Origin: Populus alba | Taxonomy: Eukaryota > Streptophyta > Magnoliopsida > Malpighiales > Salicaceae | Length of the DNA: 64,000 nucleotides | Assembly: GCF_005239225.2 (NCBI RefSeq) | Contig: NC_133286.1 | Coordinates: forward strand, 21,466,572 to 21,530,571 | Reading direction: 5' to 3' | Part shown: piece after piece, positions 37,953 through 49,027 of the stretch | Layout of the letters: the number at the start of each line of letters is the position of its first letter | Numbering within the stretch: the first letter of the stretch is position 1 | Notes under the pieces: generated by a model | Told to the model about the DNA's origin: nothing | Database searches by the model: none | Seen by the model: only the letters and a program-made list of their open reading frames with translations | Translations under genes and position numbers: made by a program

Positions 37953-39826
37953 GAGACGAAAGTGGGACGATAGATTAGCTGATTAGGGGTTTAATAGCAA
38001 TGACAATTTTTTAGGACCTACTATATATTTTGGCCCTTGCAAAACAAAAAATCTATTAAAAAAACATAGATTCAAGTCATTGAGTTGACTGAGTTAAGAA
38101 AACTTGATTGATTTTTTTAAAAAAAACTTGAGATTTGGGTCATTAGACCGACTAGATTTGATAAAAAAAATAATTTGAAAAAGCAATGACCATAAACAAA
38201 TTGAAAAATTAGGCTATTTTGAAAATTATAGGAAAATATTAAGAAAAGAGAGAAAAAAAACTATATTAAACCAGGTTAATTCACCAAACTTGCGATTTAA
38301 GACATGAGATCGAGGTAACCCTAAAAGAAAAAAATGAAAAAAAATAATAAAGGATGATTTGGAATTAATCAAACATTGAAGAATCAAATTAAATAAAATT
38401 ATTAAAAGAAGGGTTTAAGAAAATGACAAAGCTGACACAAAATAATTCTCCAAACTCGTGCCCTGGATTATCAGAAACATGATTATCTCATAAAAGAAAA
38501 ATTAAAAAAAAATAACGACACAAGAATCTTGATAAATTAAATATCAATAAATGAAATTAAAAAAAAACATAAAAATAAAAAAGACTTCCAAAACCTGACT
38601 TAACCAAGGGGGTTGACATATGAATCTTATAACTTGATGCCCAAGTTTGTTGAGTTTTTTCTCCATTATTTTTTTTTATGAAATTAATACTAATTTTTAC
38701 TTTTTAGTTGAATAAAAAATCAAGTGATTAGATAGGAGAAAATTATGTTAAAACCCGTTGGTTTTTTTTTTTGCTATTTTTTTTTTTTATGAAAATAATG
38801 ATATTTTTACTTCCTGTATAATAAAAAATCCAATTGACCTCGATAAACTCGGTCATTCAACCCCACCCATGACTCAGGACATGAAAGAGGTCAACTTCTA
38901 TGCCGGGTTTTAAAAGCATGATAAAAAAAACATCAAATGTGATATGAAAATACAATAAAATTAAACAATGAGGGATGAAATTGCCAAAAAAACAATTAAT
39001 CAAGAAGATATCTCAAAATAAAAGGAATTATAATCATAAAAATGAGGATCACATTCACAAAAAACAAAGAAATTAAAATCAAATGATTAGGTATGAAATC
39101 GAAAAATAAAACCCAATTAGAAAAAAGATTAAAAGCAAAATAAATAGGAATAAAAATTAAATGCTAATGAATGAAATTGAAAACAAATAAATGAAATTCA
39201 ATACAATTAAAAAATTAATTTTACAAGGTTAGCACACCTTTTAAGATAGAGAAGAGAGAAAAGAGAGGGGAAATTATCACCGGAGCTTCGTCGTGTTCTT
39301 GTGGCTGACATGTGCTAGCCCACTGTTTAAAAGGTGACGCGATGTTTTGAATGTCGCTTCGAAAAAGTACCAACAGCCATCAAGATGAATCTGGTGCATC
39401 AAAAAACACGATTGTCTTTCACTTGCTAGCATGTTATTTTTTTTATTTATAAAAAAAACTAGAACACCCTTGACTATGTGATAGTTGCAAAATAACCAAT
39501 GTCAAAAAACACAAAAAGTCCTCTTGGCCTTAGGTTAAAAAGAGTTACCCCACGAGCTATTTGGTAATTAAAATATACAAAAAAAAAAAAAAGTTGAAAA
39601 CACCTCTCAAACATTAGCAGCCTTGTTTATTTTTCCAAGAGCATGGGCGTAATTACACCATGCAATGAAATGTGAAAATACTATTTTACCCGTGTGCGTT
39701 CACTCCGGTTTTTAAAGTGCAAAATCGTTATTGTACAGTGAAAACACAGGGGAATTAGTTTTTGAGACGGAAGTGGGACAGGACGAGATAGATTGGCCGA
39801 TTGGGGATTTAATAGCAATGACAATT
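37953..39826. repeat. Degenerate repeat block flanked by 56-63 bp direct repeats
   Basis: GAGACGAAAGTGGGACGATA...TTTAATAGCAATGACAATT (37,953-38,008) recurs with a few changes and a short insertion at 39,764-39,826. Between them is A-rich sequence resembling the reverse complement of the T-rich zone at 27,740-29,150. The direct repeats suggest that the block arrived by insertion or local duplication. No coding frame. Confidence 0.55.
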
Positions 39827-40595
39827 AGCATTGCGTCCCATGCACCAATATCGTATCTTACTCTTTTTTAAGTTAATATATGGGCTGGATTCGTTATGAA
39901 TCAAATCAACATTTAAAGTTGTAAATCTTTCAAAATTACACTTGCACTGTCGAAGATGAGACCATGCTGCTCCCTACGGCATGTTCATAGTCCAACTATG
40001 CTATTAGCCAATTGCCATGGCCAGCAGGTACAAATCTCACATCTAGTGTCAGCAATTTTAGGAAACAGATACGAATAATAAAGGAAGCTCGAACACAAGA
40101 TCATATAGGCAAAAATATATTTCATTCCCCTGTTTTTGCTGCAACTGCGAGGCTGTAAGATATGGTGTTGGTGTGTTATTGAATCAGACTACCAAGTTAA
40201 TGTTCCCGCCTTAAAACGCATCAAAGCCGCGTTCATCTGCCATGTCAATTTTCCTTTACCAAGAACAGTACGTTGGATAAACAGTTGTGCTGTTCATCTA
40301 TGCAAATTCTGAGGCAAATTGATATGGAAGTTGATCGTGAATGCAATGCTCAACAGGATGCTATTCATGCTGTAAGCTACCATCTTTCACACCTTTTCAA
40401 TTTATCACACTTCCATCCCTGAACTTGCGAAAAAAACCATGCTTATATTCGCAATTAAGAAAACAGAAATTCCACACAGTAACAATTAAATATATACCAT
40501 TCAACTAAAGCATAGAGTATTTGCTAACTTTAGACAGAACAAACCTAGAACTTGGGTTGTGATCATGTTACTACTGTCAGAAGAGGTCTAATTTT
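39827..40595. other. Spacer downstream of F-box A
   Basis: No coding similarity recognised. The part next to 40,596 should contain the 3' untranslated region of the F-box A transcript. Confidence 0.35.
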
Positions 40596-41513
40596 TCATT
40601 GTTTGTCATCATTGTTGGCGTCCTCATCAAAAGCACCCAGCAGCTCCTGCACATCTCTCTCCTTTATACTTGATTTCTTCACATTGCATCTCTCCCCTTC
40701 CCATTTATGAACAAGCCACAACATCTCTCTTACCCGATGATTATTTTGCTCACCCTTTTTAATCCAACAAACCAGATTCTGCGGATTCTTAAGCCAGCTC
40801 TTGTTCACTTTTGTATTTGAAATCAAAGTGAAAAATCTGGCCATCTGTTCAGATTCCATAAACACCTTCCCTTCTTCTGTTCTATGCCGCACCTTACGTT
40901 TCAAACCATGCCTCTCTATTCCAGTACTCAAAATCACCACACTACTCAGCGTTTTAGGCCGATGACTTAATATTACAAGAAAAAAGGACATCATCAGAGG
41001 ATTCTTGACCTTTTCCATATCGAACCAGTCTCGTTTATGGGATAACATCCCCTTATTATCGCTTGACAATGGTCCAACTTCAATAGCCATACACAGATGA
41101 GTGTGCATTTTATCGTTCATATCCTCTGCCTTCAGCTTGTACTTGAATGCATGTCCGCGATGCACTCCATAACAAGTGAGTAGTGAAGGGCAAAGGCAGA
41201 GCTTGATTTTAAGAGATTTCATATAAGAAAACACTTTCATAATGGCAGGGATAGCTGATAGCGGAATGTGGTAATGTGATTTCCAGCAAGGGAGATACTC
41301 GCCTGCCTCTCCTGGATATGAGAATCTAAGAGAGACTGCATCCACTTTGGAGACAAGGGATTGCAAGTGCTTGCACACTAAACAGCAACGAAGAAGGGTT
41401 TTGGGGTCTCTAGTTTTCTTCAAGATGGTTATGATCAATTCATCCGGTAACTGGATGAATCTGTCCGAGGCATCCGAAATACGGCGTTTCTTTGTCAATT
41501 TGGATGCCGACAT
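40596..41513 (-). CDS. F-box protein (F-box A), intact paralogue
   Basis: An uninterrupted 305-residue frame. After MSASKLTKKRR, an F-box motif spans about residues 17-60: DRFIQLPDELIITILKKTRD then PKTLLRCCLVCKHLQSLVSK, which should bind SKP1 in an SCF ubiquitin ligase. The C-terminal part (YMKSLKIKLCLCPSLL, LVILSHRPKTLSSVVILSTG, GKVFMESEQM) belongs to a plant F-box subfamily without LRR or kelch repeats, similar to what I recall of AUF-type proteins. It ends in an acidic tail (FDEDANNDDKQ). It is clearly paralogous to F-box B (52,312-58,739), sharing KSLKIKLC, HRP-TLSSVVI and the acidic ending, and to the relic at 59,826. Substrate unknown. An upstream leader exon, possibly near 41,880-42,010, is likely but not resolved. 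Confidence 0.85.
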   Translation of the reverse strand: MSASKLTKKRRISDASDRFIQLPDELIITILKKTRDPKTLLRCCLVCKHLQSLVSKVDAVSLRFSYPGEAGEYLPCWKSHYHIPLSAIPAIMKVFSYMKSLKIKLCLCPSLLTCYGVHRGHAFKYKLKAEDMNDKMHTHLCMAIEVGPLSSDNKGMLSHKRDWFDMEKVKNPLMMSFFLVILSHRPKTLSSVVILSTGIERHGLKRKVRHRTEEGKVFMESEQMARFFTLISNTKVNKSWLKNPQNLVCWIKKGEQNNHRVREMLWLVHKWEGERCNVKKSSIKERDVQELLGAFDEDANNDDKQ

Positions 41514-43214
41514 ATCTTTTCAGAAGATGGGACTCAAAAGGGTTCTACTAAAATTAAAGATGATACTGTTTTAATCAAAACTAAATATGGTTGGCAAGGC
41601 TTCAATAACCTCTCCTGCAAAACAAATTCCAGGCTCAAACAATGAACATCAGAGCAATAATGACTGTTTATTCTACAGCATTAATCATATTCAAGATCTA
41701 CACATTAATAGTCCATTAACTATCTGAATTACTTTCCAAATTAAGAGAAGAGACTAACTCAATTAAAGACCTCACCAATCAACAAAAAAAGAAAAGACTG
41801 AAAATTTGAAACCCTAAGATGAACTCCAAATGAATACCCTAACCTGAGATAGAGAGTGAAAGTTGAAAAGGTGCTGCCTTTACCTCGAAGGATGATGATA
41901 CATCGATCTCACCTCTTCTGGGGTTCCTAGAGAATCAAAACTCGAGAGATGGAGTGATCAATCTGTCTGTGAACTCGAAGATTAGGGTTTCGAGGGTAGA
42001 GAAAAGTTTGGAGCAGAGAGTGACCACAAAACTAGACACAAAAAAAGGGAATGTCTTGAAGAAAAACATCTACACCTCTTTTAAAACCCGGTCCGATCAA
42101 GCTGGATTTAAAAAAAATAAGAAAAGATAAAAACCTAGTGATCTGGTGAAGAATTCGGGTTGACTGTATAAGATCTGATAAAAAAACTTAATTACACTCC
42201 ATTGATCATTTATTTACTTTTAACAAAAATAAAAGTTATTTTTATTTATAAAAACAAATTATAATTAACCTAAACATGATGATCCAATCAAAATCCATAA
42301 CTTAGATTTTAAACTAAATCAATCACCAACCAAGTTTATCCTTTATAAAAATAATATTATTTTTTAAAAAATAAAATTTGATATTAATCCTATTAGATTT
42401 TGATCAGATTTATTTTAATTAATTAATCACTAAAAACTAATTATTAATTAAATTAACTTGTTTAGCGGTGCAAATTATTTTTTAATTTTTGTTTTAAAAA
42501 TATATAAAAATAATTAATTTATAAATTTTTTTATATTAATACATTAAAAAAATTATAAAATATTAAAATAATATCAATTCAATAATTTTTCTGATTAAAT
42601 ATACTTTTAAAATATATCCAAACACATTTTTTAAATACAAAAATAAAAATAAAAATAAGACGGTGGTAAATTAATATCCATTTCAATTCAATTTAACAAA
42701 ACTAATTCATTAGTCTTTGTAGTTTTTGAAGTTATATGTTTAGTCCTTAAGTTTCCAATCTATTTATAACTTAGTCCTAAACTAAAAAAAAAGCAATACT
42801 GGTTAGTTAAGAGTAAAATTTTAAAGGACTAGGAAAAAAAAAAAACATTGTGCGAATTTACAATGATTTTTTTTATTGATGTATATTAAAACCAAAAAAT
42901 ATTTTAGTGTTGTAGAATTGTTTTTATTATTATGTAAGAATTTTATCCATAAAAAAAGGAGGTACGTAAAAAAGCTTATCTTAAGATTGGGTATTGGAAT
43001 ATAATTATTAAACTTAATGATAAATTTATTCAATAAATTTACGATTTGGCGCATAATTGACTAACAAACCGGATAATTTAATTAAGTTTGGTTAAGTTAA
43101 AATTAAAAAATATATTTTTACACAAAAATAATATAAACAAATTAATTCAATAACAAATAAATTACTCCGATGATTTAATGATTCAAATAGTATAGGAGGA
43201 CAGACATATACAAG
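41514..43214. other. F-box A upstream region and AT-rich spacer
   Basis: The first 500 bp probably hold the F-box A leader and promoter. From about 42,060 there is AT-rich repeat-like DNA, including at 42,470-42,640 a degenerate inverted relative of the AT-rich element at 8641. No gene recognised. Confidence 0.35.
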
Positions 43215-43352
43215 ATGCTAGATCCAGGATCTCTCGGCTGGGTTGATCTCCGGCGTCAGGTCGCCAATCGGACGGTGAGCAAATTCAACAAGTGGGTTAG
43301 TGACACGTGCTGCTACTTGAAGCCAAGCTTTGGGCTTGTGTTAAAGGGCTAG
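43215..43352 (+). CDS. Small ORF of 45 codons upstream of the PPR gene
   Basis: ATG to TAG reading MLDPGSLGWVDLRRQVANRT then VSKFNKWVSDTCCYLKPSF. Its composition is more protein-like than the AT-rich surroundings, with Trp, Cys and charged residues. I do not recognise it. A GTGAGC inside could act as a splice donor, so it might be a first exon or a gene relic rather than a complete peptide. It lies about 170 bp before the PPR start. Confidence 0.25.
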   Translation: MLDPGSLGWVDLRRQVANRTVSKFNKWVSDTCCYLKPSFGLVLKG

Positions 43353-43522
43353 AATTTGTTGTATTTGTGGACTATTATAGGTTTTATTTCCGGCCCAAAT
43401 AGGCCCATTTATTTTCTTCTTACCAATCTCCATCCGTCCAACATCTAAGAAGTAAGAACACCTGGAAGTGCTATAACAATAACACAAGTAAACTGCCAAA
43501 CAAACCTTGAAATTTACAAAAA

Positions 43523-45709
43523 ATGCCACCCCAACCGCCATCTCCGCCACCGTCAAAACCACTTAAACCCTACTTCTTCTACGGCCACCGTAAACCCTCA
43601 CAAAACCGCCCTGTAGTCCGCGGTGGCCTCTTCACAAACCGTCAAACCGTCAAACCACAACCTCCAAAAAACCCCATCACCCCTTTCAAGCCATTCGATC
43701 TCCACAAATGGGACCCACAGCAAAACCTTCCCCACCAGCCACAACCTCCCAAACCTCAATCTCCACGATCACGACACTCCCTCGCCCTCTCCCAACGCCT
43801 CTCCCCCATTGCCAGATTCATCCTCGACGCATTCCGCAAGAACCGGAACCAGTGGGGCCCAGAAGTGGTGACAGAGCTCTGCAAACTACGGAGGGTGACA
43901 CCGGACCTGGTTGCCGAAGTGCTGAAGGTCGAAAACAACCCTCAGTTAGCGACAAAGTTCTTTCACTGGGCAGGTAAACAGAAAGGGTTTAAGCATACTT
44001 TTGCTAGTTATAATGCTTTTGCTTATAATTTGAACAGGAGCAATCTTTTTAGAGCTGCTGATCAGTTGCCTGAATTAATGGAAGCACAAGGGAAGCCACC
44101 GACGGAAAAACAGTTTGAAATTTTGATTAGAATGCATTCGGATGCGTATAGGGGACTTAGAGTTTACTATGTGTATCAAAAGATGGTGAAATTTGGGGTT
44201 AAACCGCGTGTTTTTCTGTATAATAGGATAATGGATTCATTGATTAAGACGGGGCATTTGGATTTGGCATTATCGGTTTATGAGGATTTTAGGAGGGATG
44301 GACTGGTGGAAGAGAGTGTTACTTATATGATTTTGATAAAAGGGTTGTGTAAGGCAGGGAGGATAGAGGAAATGCTGGAGGTTTTAGGGAGAATGAGGGA
44401 AAATTTGTGCAAACCGGATGTTTTTGCATATACAGCAATGGTTAGAGCGTTGGCGGGAGAAGGGAATTTGGATGCTTGTTTGAGGGTTTGGGAGGAGATG
44501 AAGAGGGATAGGGTGGAGCCGGATGTGATGGCATATGTGACTTTGGTTATGGCGCTGTGTAAAGGAGGGAGGGTGGATAAAGGGTATGAGGTGTTTAAGG
44601 AGATGAAGGAGAGGAGGATATTGATCGATAGAGGAATTTATGGGATTTTGGTTGAGGCATTCGTGGTGGATGGAAAGATTGGGTTGGCTTGTGATTTATT
44701 GAAGGATTTAGTGGATTCAGGGTATAGGGCTGATCTGCGAATTTATAATTCACTTATTGAAGGTTTTTGTAATGTTAAGAGGGTTGATAAGGCTCATAAG
44801 CTTTTTCAGGTTACAGTTCAGGAGGGTCTTGAACGGGATTTTAACACTGTGAATCCTTTGCTGATGTCTTATGCGGAGATGAAAAAGATGGATGATTTTT
44901 GCAAGCTTCTTAAGCAAATGGAGAAGTTGGGATTTTCTGTCTTTGATGATCTCTCCAAATTCTTCTCGTATGTGGTTGGGAAGCCAGAAAGAACTATGAT
45001 GGCCTTGGAAGTGTTTGAAGACTTGAAAGTAAAAGGTTATAGTAGTGTGCCTATCTACAATATACTTATGGAGGCTCTCCTGACGATTGGAGAGATGAAA
45101 AGGGCATTGTCACTTTTTGGTGAAATGAAGGACTTAAATAAACCCGACTCAACAACTTTTAGCATTGCAATTATATGTTTTGTAGAAGATGGAAACATCC
45201 AAGAGGCTTGTGTTAGTCATAACAAAATAGTTGAGATGTTCTGTGTCCCTTCTGTTGCTGCCTATTGCTCTCTTGCTAAAGGGCTTTGTGATAATGGAGA
45301 GATTGATGCAGCTATGATGCTTGTTCGTGACTGCTTAGCCAGTGTTGAAAGTGGGCCCATGGAGTTCAAGTACAGTCTCACGATTCTTCATGCATGTAAA
45401 ACAGGTGGTGCTGAAAAGGTGATTGATGTGCTAAATGAGATGATGCAGGAGGGTTGTACTCCCAATGAAGTTATATATTCTGCTATCATCTCTGGTATGT
45501 GCAAGCATGGGACAATTGAAGAAGCAAGAAAGGTATTTACAGATTTGAGACAGCGTAAAATTTTGACTGAAGCAAAGACAATTGTGTTTGATGAAATATT
45601 AATTGAACACATGAAGAAGAAGACAGCTGACTTGGTATTGGCAGGACTAAAGTTCTTTGGTCTAGAGTCAAAGTTGAAAGCAATGGGTAGCACGCTTCTG
45701 GGAAGCTGA
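43523..45709 (+). CDS. P-class pentatricopeptide repeat protein, intronless
   Basis: A single 728-residue frame without introns, as is usual for PPR genes. A proline-rich N-terminus (MPPQPPSPPPSKPLKPYFFY) is followed by about a dozen or more 35-residue PPR motifs from roughly residue 150 onward. Clear examples are VTYMILIKGLCKAGRIEEML, VFAYTAMVRALAGEGNLDAC, VMAYVTLVMALCKGGRVDKG and VIYSAIISGMCKHGTIEEAR. There is no E, DYW or SMR tail. P-class proteins bind organellar RNA one base per repeat and stabilise, splice or process it. The N-terminus and overall layout resemble what I recall of Arabidopsis At4g20740, but this was not checked. The protein probably goes to mitochondria or plastids, though no clean transit peptide is visible. 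A duplicated block begins about 200 bp after the stop. Confidence 0.92.
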   Translation: MPPQPPSPPPSKPLKPYFFYGHRKPSQNRPVVRGGLFTNRQTVKPQPPKNPITPFKPFDLHKWDPQQNLPHQPQPPKPQSPRSRHSLALSQRLSPIARFILDAFRKNRNQWGPEVVTELCKLRRVTPDLVAEVLKVENNPQLATKFFHWAGKQKGFKHTFASYNAFAYNLNRSNLFRAADQLPELMEAQGKPPTEKQFEILIRMHSDAYRGLRVYYVYQKMVKFGVKPRVFLYNRIMDSLIKTGHLDLALSVYEDFRRDGLVEESVTYMILIKGLCKAGRIEEMLEVLGRMRENLCKPDVFAYTAMVRALAGEGNLDACLRVWEEMKRDRVEPDVMAYVTLVMALCKGGRVDKGYEVFKEMKERRILIDRGIYGILVEAFVVDGKIGLACDLLKDLVDSGYRADLRIYNSLIEGFCNVKRVDKAHKLFQVTVQEGLERDFNTVNPLLMSYAEMKKMDDFCKLLKQMEKLGFSVFDDLSKFFSYVVGKPERTMMALEVFEDLKVKGYSSVPIYNILMEALLTIGEMKRALSLFGEMKDLNKPDSTTFSIAIICFVEDGNIQEACVSHNKIVEMFCVPSVAAYCSLAKGLCDNGEIDAAMMLVRDCLASVESGPMEFKYSLTILHACKTGGAEKVIDVLNEMMQEGCTPNEVIYSAIISGMCKHGTIEEARKVFTDLRQRKILTEAKTIVFDEILIEHMKKKTADLVLAGLKFFGLESKLKAMGSTLLGS

Positions 45710-47111
45710 ATAGGTATTTACTTCATCTGTTTGATTGCAACGTAGTATAGCATTTACTAAAAGCACAACAATTTGAGAGAGGGGATTTAATTTGCTTTTC
45801 ATGTACATGCAAATGTTATTCATGCCTAACATACAGAATAGTTGTTTGCAGTCACACCAGTGGAATATGGATTGTGTGTTGCAGGATAAGATTCTGATGC
45901 CCATTAGTGTGAGCATCGTGATGAATAAGACTCAGTGGACTGGTGAACCTGGAGTCAAGGTCTCACTTGGACATGCATGTTCTTACAACACTCAATAGGT
46001 GGGTTCAAATCTCAAGCATGCCTTCTATTCATCATCAATTAGTCAGGCTGTGAAATGCCTGCAGAGTCGTTCCTTTTTTTTGGCACCAATTCTCTCGACC
46101 AAGCAGTTCTTGCTCATCCCATTTTGGTTTTATTACCTCATGCATCTATTGTTATGTATAGGAAAAATGTGCAATTTTGTAATTTAAAAGATTAATGTCA
46201 AAGAACTTCAAGTCCGGGAGCATTTGATGGTTCTGGTTGGTCAAATGTCTAATTTATCATCTTCTTTATGTTGACGCTTGCCTGTTGATTCCCTGAAGTG
46301 TCTTTGTAAACTGCATCCAAGTTTGCATTGGACAGGAAATATTACAATGTGATGCTTGAAGGAAACTGAGTAGTGCTTATGGACAATATGAAAGAAGAGG
46401 GGGCATTCGAGTAGTACTTAATATGAATATGGTTAATATCCAAGAGTTTTTGATTGATTGATCAATTCCAGGGGTAGATCCTAGAGATTTGTACCAGTAT
46501 AGATCCAAAAGTATGAATAACATTTCTTTCTTGTGCTGGGTTACTGTCACTATGGAGAGGAATCTGAATCTGGTGTATATTGTTGTGGGACTTGTGATTG
46601 CTCTATTTTCGGTCTTAGAAAAGGAGAGGCCACCTCAAAAGGAGCTGAATGGGATAGAGTGGTCTCTGCTCATAGGGAAGCCTCTTTATAGAAGATTCTG
46701 TCTGCCTGCTTCTGTTATTTTTCATGGAAAGGAAAACCTATAGAGGGTTGCTGGTGCGGGTCAAGAACACCATCAGATCGAGGACAATCATCAACTTACT
46801 CTTCTTTTCCGAAAGTTCCTATATTTATAAAGGTTCTCAAGGACAAATCATCCAAGTTTTAATTGCTTTTAACACCATTTGTAGCTGATTTGAGGAGTTG
46901 CCAAAGTAAAAGGGATGCATATTTGATTGAAGAGTGAAAGAAATTCTTCCACACTGGCTCGGTTGCTTCAGTAGCTTGCGGAGTTCCCTTCTTGCTTTAT
47001 GATTTCAGATATTCAGGAACACTGAGACAATGAGAAGAAGATTAAGATCTTGTCACTGCAAAATTTGGTGGATTACTGGTTTGATGACTCCCCTTGTTCC
47101 TACAGAGGATG

Positions 47112-47306
47112 CACCGTCACCATTGGAGTTTGTTTTTATAGTAACATGGAGCAGTGAAGCAGCCATGTATTGTTTACACCGTCAGCATTGAAGTTTGTTT
47201 TTATAGTAACATGGAGCAGTGAAGGAGCCATGTATTGTTTAACTTTGTGATTGGAGCTTGTTTATATAGTAATATGGAGCAGTGAAGCAGCCATGTATTG
47301 TTCAAC
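47112..47306. repeat. Three tandem units of about 65 bp
   Basis: Each unit contains a segment like TTTTTATAGTAACATGGAGC followed by AGTGAAGCAGCCATGTATTG. Units start near 47,112, 47,177 and 47,244. The matching site in the other duplicate (61,884-62,012) has only two units. Confidence 0.85.
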
Positions 47307-48473
47307 TTTTTGAGTGGTAATCTGGTAATGGTAATGGATGATGGAGTGCTGAAAGCTTTAAATATTTTTATGAGGAATTGGAAACTTGGTTGGACATGGA
47401 TTTCCTCTTCTCAAATCACTTTCAGCTGTGGGTAAAACAGGGACCCTGCAAAAATCTCATGTTGGACAAGGCAGGAAACACTTGGCTCAATCATGCATTT
47501 TGAAGAAAACAAATGCTGAACTACTGTCTGGATTAGTTGCAGAACCCTTAGCTTAAGTTGGAAACCTCTCTTTCTGTGATTTACATGTTTTTTTATAGAC
47601 ATCAGATGAAAATTTAAGAATTTTGTTTCCCTTCCTAGAAGACAAGTCTTCAAAGCTTTTGGTGCAACCTTGTAAACAGGTCTAGGGATATCACTGCACC
47701 AACAAATACCGGATATCCTCGTATACCTTTGGTAGTATGAAGAACCAGATTAGAGCTGCTTGTGGTGTCAGGCAGCCTTGCATGAAGATTAGGCAGAAAC
47801 CTGGTTTTTGATGCCTCCATTCAGATGATTAGGTTGTATAGCCTTTCTTCCCAAGTTTCTACGGCTTCAGCAGACACACTGTTATTATTTTGTAAACTAT
47901 ACAATCAACTATGAAAATATATATATTATACAAACAACTCTGAATTATTGGTCATTTGGATGGATATGTTTTTTGTTTTATCGGATTAATCCCCCCTAAC
48001 CGTGTTAAGTTATTAACAATTTTTTTAGATTAGCTCCTATAATTTTTTGTCTTTTTAATTTTAATACACGAGATCATTTGAGTGCAGAGCTTGTAAACTT
48101 CAAGCCATTTAAGATGTGATTGTATTATTGACACCTCGAGCTAGTATAATTGTTCGTTTTAAGCATGGTTGCTGGACTCTCTCAGGAGATAAGGCCATGT
48201 TTGGTGATTTTGTAAAATTAATCTCTCAAGATTAGGTGTGCATTTTTCCAACTTTATCTCTCACGAAAGTGTTTTTTTCCAACCCTGACAGTAAAGTTTT
48301 ATATCTACCTGTGAGAACAACAAATCTTGGCGTGCGTAATTATCCACTAAAGACGTGTTCATGGCTTGGCTTGTCGAAATGTTCACCCCAAATGTCCTAA
48401 TCATAATTAAGACTCTCTTCCAAGTGCTAATTTGATGCTCTAGGAAGAGGTCATAACAATTGGATCACTTCAT

Positions 48474-48689
48474 TCACATGCAGCTAGTGCCATCATAAGG
48501 CGGAAGAGACTCAAGTTCCTTAACCACTACCTGTAGGATCGATGCTGCTTGTTCTTGTCTTAACCAGTTATATACTTGAGAGTTTACTAATAGACCCATT
48601 ATGAGCGCCATTGAAATAGGACCAAAATCAAGCGAGATTAAAAGGGGAAAATAGTTAATAATCCAAGCATCAAATAACCATCTTAACAT
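48474..48689 (-). other. Conserved small open frame within the duplication, copy 1
   Basis: A 71-codon frame. Its last half, SQVYNWLRQEQAASILQVVV then KELESLPPYDGTSCM, is identical in the other duplicate (63,155-63,370), while the first half differs at seven positions. It is possibly the last exon of an unrecognised or decayed gene. The identity may simply reflect recent duplication. Confidence 0.25.
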
Positions 48690-48805
48690 TAAAGTTTAAG
48701 ATCATAGATAATATAATAAAAATGACTTTATATTATGAAAGCTTTGTGAAATTGAAATTTACTTTGGCACATTAATTTGTACCATTAAATGAAAAATGAC
48801 TCTGT

Positions 48806-48823
48806 GTGTGTGTGTGTGTGTGT
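48806..48823. repeat. (TG)n microsatellite, copy 1
   Basis: A GT/TG run; the matching run in the other duplicate is near 63,488-63,506 and has a different length. Confidence 0.85.
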
Positions 48824-49027
48824 ATAGAGCCTTTACACATCACATCACAACATAGCATGATCCATATCGTTTTGTTGCATCAGGAATCCTAGTAAATTAA
48901 TTAAAAACTGGTATCAGTTATTAACGTACATTATGGTTCAGCTCATTCTCGCAGGAAAACAGAATAAAATTGAAACACAATGGGCAACCATTAAGAAGTT
49001 TCTCTTTGGAGCTTGAAACTTCATCGA

